From positions 1 to 64,000 of the IMG/VR virus record IMGVR_UViG_3300042881_003808: 64,000 nt of DNA, one strand, 5' to 3'. Each line of letters starts with the position of its first letter. Positions within the stretch are counted from its first letter, which is position 1. The translations under genes were made by a program, and so were the position numbers. This stretch comes from a virus. This document shows, piece after piece, positions 30,680 through 41,200 of the stretch. The notes under the pieces were generated by a model. The model had not been told where the DNA came from. It did no database searches and saw only the letters and a list, made by a program, of their open reading frames with translations.

Positions 30680-31082
30680 TGATTATCTCCTTGATACTAC
30701 TGTGTAAGTAAAATTCTATTGCATCCATCACAAATCTTGTGGTGGCGATTTGGTTGCTTCTAGTGTGTGGTTTTGGCGCAGGTGCTGTGGGAGTACCTGT
30801 CAGGTTTATGTTGCACTTTTGAGTCTGCACCCACTGTGTGCTGGCCAATCTTGAGTCGCAGGCTTCTTTTTCTACGCCGCCGGGCAACACGGGCTCAGGT
30901 GCGTTGGGCTTGGGATAACGACACTTGACCTCGTGAATTCGCGCTGCCATGTCTGGAGGAAACACACCAGCATGATACAGAGCATCCAGCTGTTCTTCGA
31001 TGCTGGGATACTCTGCACGCCTGCGTTCTGCGTAGTCTTCATAAGACTCTGTGGGCAGAATTTTGAGTTGAGCTGAAGTCAT
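30660..31082 (-). CDS. small fibre-associated protein
   Basis: 140 residues. The N-terminal AERRRAEYPSIEEQLDALYH segment is typical of phage proteins near tail fibres. The C-terminal half carries one copy of the LTGTPTAPAP...NQIATTRFV repeat. It overlaps the next fibre by 20 nt. Probably a short fibre or connector. Confidence 0.75.
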   Translation of the reverse strand: MTSAQLKILPTESYEDYAERRRAEYPSIEEQLDALYHAGVFPPDMAARIHEVKCRYPKPNAPEPVLPGGVEKEACDSRLASTQWVQTQKCNINLTGTPTAPAPKPHTRSNQIATTRFVMDAIEFYLHSSIKEIISGLHNK

Positions 31083-31083
31083 T

Positions 31084-34000
31084 TTAGCTTAATTCTGCCC
31101 AATAGTCAATCGCACCAAAGTCTGTACTCGCCCTATAAGTGCTACCCGGCGGAACCACAGCAGATACAAATCCAAATGTAGGCACCTCATAGTTACCTGA
31201 ATCTACTACTCGCCCAACAACCACATTGTTCACAAGTAAAGATGCAGAGTACCCTTGGTTTACTATAAAAGACACATTTACCTGTATGGGAGATCCAGTG
31301 GTATTGGTATAATCGGTATTTCTAGATCTACTGGCTGTGACATTCTGCCAAGTTTGGTTATAGCCTAGGCCTGAGCCACCTCCACCTCCTCCACCTCCGG
31401 TGCCGCCACTGAGCTCTCTCCATACAATATTGGACACTCCAGTAATGCTGGCTAATCTATAAGAGCCTCCAGGTGGTACAATAGCATACACATAGGCAGG
31501 TGGTATAGCACCCCCTCCTATTGATCCACCAACCTGAGCGACTGGTTGGTCGTTTACAAAGAACCAGTTCTGATATGGTACTCCAGGGGCCGCTGGTGGA
31601 TAGTTAGCAGGACCCGAAGAAAGCAAAGCAGAAATAGAAACTTGTAAAGGTTGGCCTGTATTGTTTGTATAGGTGGTTCCTGCTACCTTGGATACTGTCT
31701 GCCAGGTAGCTCCAGTAAATGCCGGAGTACCATCGCCACCACCGCCACCACCAATATTATTGACTACCTGGAAACGAACCTGGGGATGACCTGCTGTATT
31801 CCAAACCAGACCGCTAGCGGCCTGACCCGCCGAAGCAGTAAAATAGTAACTGTACTGTATCTGAAAACCATTCACGGTTTTATTAATAATGTTTATACCA
31901 AGATCATTAACTGGAAAATAATTAGATACAAATACGGGACTAGTACTGGTATACGCAGCATCTGCGTCCACAGTATAGTTTGTGTTGGGCAATGCACTAC
32001 TAAATGTAATTTGCTGAGTAAATGTATATGTTAATAACAGGCTGCTACCTAGGCCAGATCCGCCTGACAATTGTCCTGCTACTTGAATAGGACCAACTGT
32101 GACATTTTGTCCCTGTACCGAGGCCGGCAGTGAAGCAGTAAAAGTACCTGGAGCTCCTGACCCTGGAGGATTCACAGGAATGGTTCCACCAGTTCTTATA
32201 ATTGTGCCGTAAGCTGCTATACCACCGCCACCACCACCACCGCCTCCAATCTCAAACACACCATTGTTGTTGGTCACTGTGATACTGCTGCCAGAAGCTG
32301 GAACAATGTTTCTTACATTGGCTGATACAAAGGCACCGCCTGGTGCGTTTTGTACAGTAATACCAGGTCCAGCTACCACTGGATTCTGTGAAATGGTGCT
32401 GGAAATTGTAGCATAGCTACCAGATGTTGTAATGGAAATACCTGGACCTGCTTGAATGATTCCACCAGTGTTTACAGTGTCATCATCCAGCTTGATCATG
32501 GCCACCATGCCTACGTAAGGAGGTAGGTTCTTGCCAGTGCCGCTTTCGCCACTGGATTGAATTGAAATACCGGTTACAGCAGAACCAGTGATGTTGTTGC
32601 CAGAAAATTGAGTAGCTACAGCTGGACCCCCTGTAACAGTTTGCAAAGCAATTGTTTGTACAGAATGCGTATGTCCAGGATCTGAAACTTCGTGCGTATG
32701 ACTTACCACCACAGCATCTGCTGATCCACCAACACCGCCTCTTGTGATACTAGCACGATTAGCACCTGTGGCGCCAGCGGTTTCACTGGCAATGAATCTA
32801 CCGCGTAGGTCAGGAACATTGAATGTTGTGGTGCCGTTGCCTGCACCATAGGTTGTGCCAATTCTAGCAAACAGCGCAGGATAAGCTGCTCTTAGTAACT
32901 CTGATCCATCACACAGTTGCCAACCTGGTGGGAAATTGTTGGGAGCATAGGCTACCCACTTGACATCACCTGCACGGCTGGTATCACCGCCGCCTGAGCC
33001 ACTACGTTGAGTGCCGTTGTCATTGACCTTGATGATGTATGGAGCAGATTGGTATCCAACATCGCTTTCTGTGGTTGTAGGGCGTGCTTTGATAATATAC
33101 CGCACAGCCATGTTGTGCGGACGGGTGATACCCCAGACAAAGTCTCTTCCATAGTATCCATCTGGAAACTGTTGATTATCTAGTGCGCTTTCTCTTTGAG
33201 GAGAAGTGTTTGTACTAGGACTGGTAAATCCTGTGTTAATGACTATAGGACGACCAGTTGGTGAGGTAGTTTTAGCAGCGAATCCTGCACCAGCATAGGT
33301 AAATTCTGTTGCGATGTACGCTGCGGAATAAAGATTTTTAACTGCACCAAAACTGTCTTTGCCTACATTTTTCACGGTGCTGCCATGATAAGGGGCACTT
33401 GATTGATAGTCTACACCACTGGTAAAAGCATAGATACCAGTGTCTCCGGGTGCCGAACCTGGCGAGTCACCGCAGTCACTCCAATGCAAAGTACCTTTTT
33501 GAAACGGAACTGGGCCATTTAATGCACGTAAAGGATCAATACCACGACCTTCGTCTAGGCCACGTAAAAACATCGCACGATAGTCAGGCAATCTAAACAC
33601 AGTGCTGCTTTCGCCACCGGTGTTATAGGTTGTGCCAATCACAGCAAACAGCGCAGCCTCGGTGGTACGAGATGATGTACTACCGTTACACAACAACCAA
33701 CCGTTGGGAATAGCACCAGTAGCTGTCCATGCCACTACTGAACCAATTGGGGCATAATCTAGAGCTCCAGTGCTACCACGTGCTTTTGTTGCACTGGATC
33801 CCACCGCAGTGCGATTTCTAAAATCTGGTATATTAAAGGTGCTAGATCCATCACCTGCGCCAAACGCAGTGCCAATTCTTGAGAACAAGCTCACATATTC
33901 TGTTCTGCTGATAGCACGCCCATCACAGAACATCCAGTCTGTGGGTTCTGTGGCACCTCCCCAGATCTTGATAGTGCCTGCGATGTCAGCTGTGCCACTA

Positions 34001-35775
34001 CCACCAGAACTGGAGATTGTGATGTTACCGGTCTCGCTGCTGAGAGTGATACCCGAGCCAGCGATCAAGCGTCTTACACCCACATTGGTGATTGTGGAGC
34101 GGCCGTTGCCTGTGGCGATGTCTATGCCTGCTCCGGCTTCCAGTGTGCCGCCGCCAGAACCATCATCACTCATTTTAATGATGTAGTAGAAAGACTGATA
34201 AGGTGGTATATTTCTTCCTGTACCCTCAGTAGAATTAGCCGGCGCAGATATTGAAACTGTGGCAGAAATACCAGTGGTCGCAGGTTTTACTGTGGCGTCA
34301 AACCCCTCTCTATCTTGATTGTTTTTTTGGTAAGAGCCATCAATCGTGCCGTCTCTACCTGGCAGTACTCGTGTAATCCATTGAGCAGTACCAGAATAAC
34401 CTAGTATATTATTGTAGTCAGGATTTTGGTGAATATGTCCAGGATCACTTATACTAATAGTTGATGGATGCGTATGTGAAACCAGCGTAGCATCTGCAAA
34501 GCCACCAGTGGAGCCAGGAGGGAAACCAGTGCCAACGCCAATAGGAAATCTAGCCTGTAGATTAGGTAGGTTAAATGTTGTGCTGCCATCGCCTGCGCCA
34601 TAGGTAGTGCCTATACGGCTGAACAGCCTTGCATACACTGTTCTACTCACAGCCTGTCCATTACACAACCCCCATCCTTCGGGTGGATTGGCACTGATCC
34701 AAAGCTTTACACTGCCTGCTAGTTCTTGGGCACCACTGGCATTGATTTCACTGATTTTTGTGGTTACAAATTCTGTGGTAGCAATCTGTGTGTTGGCTGT
34801 GGTGTTTGCCGCTGTGGGTGCTGTGGGCGCACCTGTGAACGCAGGTGAAATTTTCTGTAGTTGTACAAATTCTGTTGTGGCTATCAGTGTGCTGTTGTCG
34901 CTGGCGTTGGCAGTGGGTGCTCGTGGCGTGCCTGTGAGCACAGGGCTGGCCTTAGGCGCATATGGACTGAGATCTAGGTTGCCAAACAGATTGTGTACAA
35001 AAGCAGTTGAAGCAATCTGTGTGTTCGCAGTTGTTACCGAAGCCGTGGGTGTGGTAGGCACGCCCTGTAGGTTAGCGTCAACCTTGGGAGCATACAAGCT
35101 CACAGTGACATTGCCATAGAGGTTCTGTACCCAACCAGTGGTAGCTATGCTATTGGTATTGTCAAAAATGTTGGCCAGAGTAGGTGCTCGAGCATTGCCC
35201 GTCATTTCGCCATCAACTTTGGGAACGTATAAGGATGAGTTTACATCGTCAAACAGTGTGCGAGCAAAAGCCGTTGTGGCCACACGAGTATTAACTGTGC
35301 CCAGTGGAGGCGTGGGCGCGAATATATTGCCTGTAAAAGTAGCACCATCTAGTCTAGCATAGGGTGAAAGATCAATATTACTCACCGCAGCGGTAACAAA
35401 AGCAGTGGTTGCTAGTTGCGTGGTGTTTGTTCCAGGGGTAGCTGTGGGTGCAGTGGGCACACCCGTGAATGCAGGAGAAATCTTTTGAGCCTGTACGTAG
35501 CTATGATCAGCTAGGCTGCTCCAGGTATTAACGTTGAGACGCAGTTTGATTTCGTTATTAGCAGTGTCAAACCAAAGCTGTCCTTGTATGGGCTGTAGCG
35601 GGGGCGTTGGGGCAGCAAAATTTTCCAAAAGATACACAAAATTTTCATTTTGTGCAAGGCCAAATTCCACATAGTTTTGTCCAATCAGCGTAAGATCAGT
35701 AGCTGTGGTGTTTTCTTGCCCCGTTAAAATGGTAGCTATTGTCTGTCCGCGTGTGTTGGTTATTACATAAGCCAT
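31084..35775 (-). CDS. giant tail fibre with four collar domains
   Basis: 1563 residues. The N-terminus (MAYVITNTRGQTIATILTG) is shared with the fibre at 29468, followed by FTGxPxAPTA repeats. Four phage tail-collar domains then occur, each with the pattern P..W.LC(N/D)G..., SR...LF..IGTTYG.GDG..TFNLP: starting near residues 355, 600, 655 and 920. The C-terminus has two related beta-domains of about 90 residues (WQTVSKVAGTTYTNNTGQP; WQNVTASRSRNTDYTNTTGS) split by Gly linkers. The start has GGAGA at correct spacing. First gene of the minus-strand cassette. Confidence 0.88.
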   Translation of the reverse strand: MAYVITNTRGQTIATILTGQENTTATDLTLIGQNYVEFGLAQNENFVYLLENFAAPTPPLQPIQGQLWFDTANNEIKLRLNVNTWSSLADHSYVQAQKISPAFTGVPTAPTATPGTNTTQLATTAFVTAAVSNIDLSPYARLDGATFTGNIFAPTPPLGTVNTRVATTAFARTLFDDVNSSLYVPKVDGEMTGNARAPTLANIFDNTNSIATTGWVQNLYGNVTVSLYAPKVDANLQGVPTTPTASVTTANTQIASTAFVHNLFGNLDLSPYAPKASPVLTGTPRAPTANASDNSTLIATTEFVQLQKISPAFTGAPTAPTAANTTANTQIATTEFVTTKISEINASGAQELAGSVKLWISANPPEGWGLCNGQAVSRTVYARLFSRIGTTYGAGDGSTTFNLPNLQARFPIGVGTGFPPGSTGGFADATLVSHTHPSTISISDPGHIHQNPDYNNILGYSGTAQWITRVLPGRDGTIDGSYQKNNQDREGFDATVKPATTGISATVSISAPANSTEGTGRNIPPYQSFYYIIKMSDDGSGGGTLEAGAGIDIATGNGRSTITNVGVRRLIAGSGITLSSETGNITISSSGGSGTADIAGTIKIWGGATEPTDWMFCDGRAISRTEYVSLFSRIGTAFGAGDGSSTFNIPDFRNRTAVGSSATKARGSTGALDYAPIGSVVAWTATGAIPNGWLLCNGSTSSRTTEAALFAVIGTTYNTGGESSTVFRLPDYRAMFLRGLDEGRGIDPLRALNGPVPFQKGTLHWSDCGDSPGSAPGDTGIYAFTSGVDYQSSAPYHGSTVKNVGKDSFGAVKNLYSAAYIATEFTYAGAGFAAKTTSPTGRPIVINTGFTSPSTNTSPQRESALDNQQFPDGYYGRDFVWGITRPHNMAVRYIIKARPTTTESDVGYQSAPYIIKVNDNGTQRSGSGGGDTSRAGDVKWVAYAPNNFPPGWQLCDGSELLRAAYPALFARIGTTYGAGNGTTTFNVPDLRGRFIASETAGATGANRASITRGGVGGSADAVVVSHTHEVSDPGHTHSVQTIALQTVTGGPAVATQFSGNNITGSAVTGISIQSSGESGTGKNLPPYVGMVAMIKLDDDTVNTGGIIQAGPGISITTSGSYATISSTISQNPVVAGPGITVQNAPGGAFVSANVRNIVPASGSSITVTNNNGVFEIGGGGGGGGGIAAYGTIIRTGGTIPVNPPGSGAPGTFTASLPASVQGQNVTVGPIQVAGQLSGGSGLGSSLLLTYTFTQQITFSSALPNTNYTVDADAAYTSTSPVFVSNYFPVNDLGINIINKTVNGFQIQYSYYFTASAGQAASGLVWNTAGHPQVRFQVVNNIGGGGGGDGTPAFTGATWQTVSKVAGTTYTNNTGQPLQVSISALLSSGPANYPPAAPGVPYQNWFFVNDQPVAQVGGSIGGGAIPPAYVYAIVPPGGSYRLASITGVSNIVWRELSGGTGGGGGGGGSGLGYNQTWQNVTASRSRNTDYTNTTGSPIQVNVSFIVNQGYSASLLVNNVVVGRVVDSGNYEVPTFGFVSAVVPPGSTYRASTDFGAIDYWAELS
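34740..35560 (-). repeat. fibre-repeat coding tandem units
   Basis: About six units of roughly 120 nt, each encoding (L/F)TG(V/T)PxAPTA and NTQIATTxFV, match units at 29550-30400 in the neighbouring fibre gene and one at 30720-30810. Shared repeats could recombine. Confidence 0.7.
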
Positions 35776-35795
35776 TAGAATCTCCGATTTCTGTG

Positions 35796-35852
35796 TATTT
35801 AGCTAGAGATTACGTGGCTGTGTGTATCGGTGGCCTGCGCACAAGGTAAATA
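35796..35852. promoter_or_regulatory. divergent late-type promoter region
   Basis: CTAAATA on the minus strand (35796-35802), 21 nt before the fibre start, and GTAAATA on the plus strand (35846-35852), 20 nt before ATG 35873. Both resemble the TATAAATA late box of T4-type phages. The region separates the two oppositely transcribed fibre blocks. Confidence 0.5.
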
Positions 35853-35872
35853 TCAAGAGGAAAGCACAACAC

Positions 35873-38233
35873 ATGAGCCAGGAAATTATCAATGTAGGTG
35901 AAGCACCCAATGACGGCGCAGGTGATCCGCTGCGGGTTGCCTTTATCAAGACCAACAACAATTTCAGCACACTTTTTGCCACAGGCGGTATTACTGGTAT
36001 TGCCAACGGTACGTCTAACTTGCAGATCCCCTTGGCCAACGGCGCAATACGCATGGCCGTGGGCAATGTTGCCAACATTGTGGTGGTTACGTCGGGCGGG
36101 CTAACAGTCAGTGGTAACAGTTCAATTTCTGGCACTGCAAACATAGGCAATATTTCTGTGGGCGGCACTGTTGTGGCCAACGGAACTATTCAAAGTCTAG
36201 GTGCGGTCACTGCGGTAACGCTCACTGCATCAGGCAACCTGGTTGGGGGTAATCTCAACATCATTAACTCTGTGCGTACCAGTGATCTACTGGTCACAGG
36301 AAACATTGTAAACGCCGAACTCAATGTCACGGGCAATGTTGTTGCTGCTAATTTAACCAGCCTTGGTGGTATCACTGCTGCTGGATTCAGCACAGTAAAT
36401 GGCAATATCACTACCACTGGTCCTGGACTCAGTATGTCTGGATTCAATGTAACCAACGGTAACATTGTGGGCACAGGATCTTTGCTGAGTATCACAGGAT
36501 TTTCAGCTAACTCAGGTAGATTAACTGTCAGCGGAAACGCTAATATCACAGGCAACGTTGCTGCGCCGTTCTTTATTGGCAATGGATCTCAGCTCACTGG
36601 TGTGACTGCTGCCCCTGCCAACATTTTTAACATTGTTTCTGCAAATGGCACGCTGGTAATTGCTACTTCACCTAACGACACTCTGTTGATGACCGTGGGC
36701 AATAACATGACCTTGGTTGGAAATGCCAGTGCTCGTTCGGTGGCCATTGGATTCTTAGAAAGTCCCACTTTCACAGGCACCGTGACTTCAACTGCTTTTG
36801 TGGGTGATCTCAAAGGCACAGTGGTTGCAGACGATTCGTCAATCATGGTTGACGCTGTAAACAACAAACTCTACGGCGCAGAAGTCATTGCAAATGGCAA
36901 TGTATCAGGTACAAATGTTGTGGCCTCCGGAAGTGTTCTAGCCACAGGCAACATATCGGGTAACTTTGTTCTTGGCAACGGCAGTTTGCTAACAGGCGTA
37001 ACTTCATATGGCAATGCCAATGCAGTGGCCTATGGTGAAGCTGGCTGGGCCGGCAATATTCTACCCAGTGCTAACATAACTTATGATCTAGGCAGCTCCA
37101 GTCGTAGATGGAAGGATTTGTGGCTGGCCAACAGCACAATCTATCTTGGACCCACAACTATTTCTGCCAATGCTGCTGGAAATATCATCATGGGCAATGT
37201 GGATGTCACTGGATTGACATCCACAGCTAATATTTCTGCTCCGTATATACTTGGTAATATCATTGGTAACGTCACTGGTAATCTCACAGTTTCAGGGTCA
37301 AATACCTTTGTGGTGTTCAACGACAGCGGCACAGCCAATAGTACATCAGGATTTACATTCAACAAGGCCACAAATGCCGTGGCCATATCAGGCAATACCT
37401 CAGTAACTGGCAACATCAGTGCAGGCAACATCAGCACCACTGGCATTGTAGTGGCCAGCGGCAACATTTCTGGCAATTATATTCTTGGCAATGGCGCATG
37501 CTTGACTGGTGTTATCACCAGTGTGGCCAATATCAATAATGGTACCAGTAAAGTTGAAATAGCAGCCGCAAATGCCAACGTTGCCGTAACAGTGGCCAAC
37601 ACCGCAAACATTGCTGTGTTTTCAACTGCGGGCATGTCAGTCATTGGTAATATCGCAGCCACAGGCAACGCAAGTGTATTGAATCTCAATGCCACAGCCG
37701 ACGCTAATGTACAGAACGCCTTGATTCAACAGATTCTGTTTGTGAACTTCAGCGGCAATGCCAATGCCATAGTGAATGCTGCGGCAAATGGGGTGGGTAA
37801 CATTGGTTCCAATGGCAATCGTTTCAACACAGTGTTTGCCAAGGCAACTTCCGCTGAATACGCCGACCTTGCTGAAAACTATCTATCAGATGCAGACTAC
37901 CCACCTGGCACAGTGGTAAGTTTTGGTGGGCCAAAAGAAATCACAATCAGCACAGCAGCAGGTGATAATCGAGTGGCTGGTGTTATCAGTACCAATCCTG
38001 CATTCAGCATGAACAATGCACTCACAGGCGAACATGTGCTACCAGTGGCTCTCACTGGGCGTGTGCCATGCATGACTTCTGGTCCAGTATCACCAGGTGA
38101 CATGCTGGTGTCAGCTGGCAATGGTAGAGCCTGTGCTTCTGCCACACCACAGATTGGCACAATAATTGGCAAAGCTCTAGCAAGTTCTCCTGGTGGAGAC
38201 TCTGTGATTGAAGTTGTTGTTGGCAGGATCTAA
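35873..38233 (+). CDS. fibre/structural protein with autoproteolytic-type C-terminus
   Basis: 786 residues from ATG 35873 behind AGAGG. The N-terminal NVGEAPNDGAGDPLRVAFIK motif is a virion attachment module. The middle is a long beta-helix-like shaft of GNI/TVSGN repeats (Asn/Gly/Thr-rich). The C-terminus, SAEYADLAENYLSDADYPPG, VVSFGGPKEI, VAGVISTNPAFSMN and a hedgehog-like end, matches the peptidase G2/intramolecular-chaperone type domain. That domain helps fibre trimerisation and may cleave itself. Cleavage is not proven here. Confidence 0.85.
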   Translation: MSQEIINVGEAPNDGAGDPLRVAFIKTNNNFSTLFATGGITGIANGTSNLQIPLANGAIRMAVGNVANIVVVTSGGLTVSGNSSISGTANIGNISVGGTVVANGTIQSLGAVTAVTLTASGNLVGGNLNIINSVRTSDLLVTGNIVNAELNVTGNVVAANLTSLGGITAAGFSTVNGNITTTGPGLSMSGFNVTNGNIVGTGSLLSITGFSANSGRLTVSGNANITGNVAAPFFIGNGSQLTGVTAAPANIFNIVSANGTLVIATSPNDTLLMTVGNNMTLVGNASARSVAIGFLESPTFTGTVTSTAFVGDLKGTVVADDSSIMVDAVNNKLYGAEVIANGNVSGTNVVASGSVLATGNISGNFVLGNGSLLTGVTSYGNANAVAYGEAGWAGNILPSANITYDLGSSSRRWKDLWLANSTIYLGPTTISANAAGNIIMGNVDVTGLTSTANISAPYILGNIIGNVTGNLTVSGSNTFVVFNDSGTANSTSGFTFNKATNAVAISGNTSVTGNISAGNISTTGIVVASGNISGNYILGNGACLTGVITSVANINNGTSKVEIAAANANVAVTVANTANIAVFSTAGMSVIGNIAATGNASVLNLNATADANVQNALIQQILFVNFSGNANAIVNAAANGVGNIGSNGNRFNTVFAKATSAEYADLAENYLSDADYPPGTVVSFGGPKEITISTAAGDNRVAGVISTNPAFSMNNALTGEHVLPVALTGRVPCMTSGPVSPGDMLVSAGNGRACASATPQIGTIIGKALASSPGGDSVIEVVVGRI

Positions 38234-38235
38234 AC

Positions 38236-41200
38236 ATGACGGTGATGCTTCTCACCTATGACCCAACAGTATCTATCAAAGGCAATGGTGTTACTGGACA
38301 GGTCAGTGCAGTGCTACAACCAGGCAACGCTAGCTGGCTACTAGGCAGCAGTAATCTGCCCGGCAGTGTGCAGATTGGCCAGTTTCCAAACAGTCTTAAT
38401 CCCAACAGAGTCAGTGCCAATCGCATACAATTGAATTGGCCACTACGCGGCGGACTTAATCAACGCTCTTCAATTCCTCCCACGAGGCCCACGGGCACAG
38501 TGGCTTTTAGTTCTGTGGGACTGCCGTTCGCTGCTCCCGGATCAGGTCAGGCAGTGCCTGGACTTCGCGGTACTACCTGGACACTGAATACCAACACAGC
38601 AGGTATCTATGGACCAGATCAATTTGGGGGTATTGTAGATGCTTCGGGTTCATACAAATATATCAGTCCTGCTTTTGTTAACACGCCGGCATGGTCACTG
38701 ATCTCAGGCTTTGTGGATGGTTATAGACATCTTGACGGACACAGTAAGATTCTGGGTTGGGCCGTAGATGGTTATCCTATCTATGGACCCTACGGTTATC
38801 AAGATCCACTAAGCGGAAATAGCCTAGTGGTAAGAATGCGATCCGGTTATGAGTTGGCCTTGCGTGCCAATCGTCCGGGTAATGTGGTACTAAGAGTACG
38901 CGGTCAACAACGCAAAAGCACCGAGATCACACTCAACAATCCAGAACAAGCATGGCCTGGTCTGGTACTAACAGGTGCAGGCCTTGATGGTGCTGTGAAA
39001 ATACTCAGCAAACAACAAAACATAATCACCATAGACCAACGTGTGAATGTCAACAACAATGATGTTCTACAGGGATCATGGCCCTTGGGTGTGTTTGTTG
39101 AAGACTGGCAGTACAATGAAAACAGTGTGCAGCCCACTGTGGGCTTTGTGCCACCCTATGACAAGCCCTTGGACAGACACAACGGCAGATTCTGTGTGAC
39201 ACCAGAATATCCCAATGGTACCTATGCTTATTTTGCCACGCTAGATGAAAATCTAGCTCCTGCATATCCTTACTTTGTAGGCAATACTCTGTATGGCGAT
39301 CTTGCTATCACTCCCTTGCCTGAGATGCCCGGTATCACATGGGTAACTCCTGAGGGCGATCTAGGCACCGTGGCACAGGGCATATTTTATCAACTGCCTT
39401 TGGATGCTGAACTTCCAGGATCCACTGTATACTACAAACTGCTGTCAGGTGATCTGCCCGCTGGTCTACAGGTGGTGCGCACAGGTAGTATCACTGGTGT
39501 GCCCAACACAGGGCAGTACACAGAAGATTTCACTACCAAGTTTGCTGTTAGAGCCTATACGGAAATGCTGGTCAACAACGTTCCAGTGATTGACCAACTC
39601 GCGGATCGAACCTTTACAATCACAGTGAGTGGTCGTGGTCTGCCTCGTTGGGTCACTGAGCCTGGACTAATCGCAGCGTTCTACGACGGTACTCCTATTG
39701 AGCCAATTCAATTGAGCTTTGTTGATCCTGCTGGCAATGCTCGCATACGTTTGGCCAGCGGAGAACTGCCACCTGGACTGGAACTAACAGAAACCGGTGA
39801 AATTCGCGGAGTCATACTGCCTGCGGCCATTATTGATCAACCTGCGGGTTTTGATCTTACACCAGAATCTGTATACGGTTACGACTTTTTGATTCGCAGT
39901 GTGAGCAAAAACTATCAGTTCACCTGTGAGATCACCGATGGTGTTGACAGTGATCTACGCACCTTTGAAATATTTGTACAGAGTCGTGATGCGCTCACGG
40001 CTGACAACGATTATATCACATCTGATGACACCATCATCACAGCAGATCAAAGCAACAATAGAGTACCGTTCCTGTTGAATCCTGTGGGCAGTATTGGAAC
40101 CATAACACACGACAACTGGTTTGCCTACAAGTTTGAAGCAGTTGATCTTGACGGACAACAAGTTGAATACATTATCACGGTGAATGATGATCCAGGTGAC
40201 ACCTGGAGCCTGCCACCAGGTCTAAGTCTTGATCCAGGCACAGGATGGTTGTATGGCTACATTCCCAGCCAAGGCACCAACGAAGTCACTTACAAGTTGG
40301 CTGTTAGAGTGCGACAAAAGTTTGATCCCAGTGTGATCAGTGAATATTATTTTTATTATCTAACAATACAAGCAGGTCTTGACACTAGAATTGATTGGTT
40401 GAGCCCGGTTAATCTTGGTACCATTGTGAATGGCAGCACCAGCATTCTAAGAGTACAGGCAGAAAACCTAGCAGGTGTTCAATTAAATTACCGTCTGTTA
40501 CAAGGTAGCAACAGCAAGTTACCACAGGGCCTACAATTACTTGATACTGGTGAAATCGCAGGCAATGCCAGCTTCAACTGTTTTGCCATTGACAACGGCA
40601 CCACTACATTTGATGTCAACACCAGAGGCACCGCACAGGCCACGACCTTTGACACTGTGTTTAAATTCACCGTTGAAGCCTATAGTCCCTTGATAAGAAA
40701 TGTATCTTACAGCGTTGGTAGTATCACAGTGCAAACTCCGGGCATAGGCTATGTCAACCCCACAGTGACCATTAGTCCGCCGCAGGGTGTAAACAGTGCT
40801 CCAGCAGTGATAAGTTCAGTTGATTTGGACACAGGTGGTATTGCAGCTATCAATCTATCCAGCAATGGCAAAGGTTATAGAACTCAGCCAGCGGTAACCA
40901 TCACAGACAATGGACCTGGATTTGGTGCCACAGCCACTGCCAATCTTGAAACATTTGAATCTGGTTATCTTGTGAGTGCAACCAAGCGTTTTGAAATCAA
41001 ACTGGATCGCAAGTTTAACGAACCGTTACAGTCAATCTATATTACTGCGTTGGCACCAGAACAAGATCGTCAATTAGTGGACAACCTATTGCAGGATCGT
41101 AATATCTTTAACAGAGATGTGGTGTACCGACCCAACGATCCTAACTTTGGTGTTGCCACAGATGTCAAATACAATCACATCTATGGTCTAACTGCCAGCA

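Noticed and set aside
24080-35770. Numerous plus-strand frames of 60-170 codons inside the fibre genes
   Set aside because: They mirror the repetitive, GC-rich minus-strand fibre genes, lack ribosome-binding sites and have low-complexity translations.
36190-38172. Minus-strand frames opposite the Thr/Gly/Asn-rich fibre gene
   Set aside because: Val/Pro/Leu-rich shadows of the repetitive plus-strand gene, no start signals.
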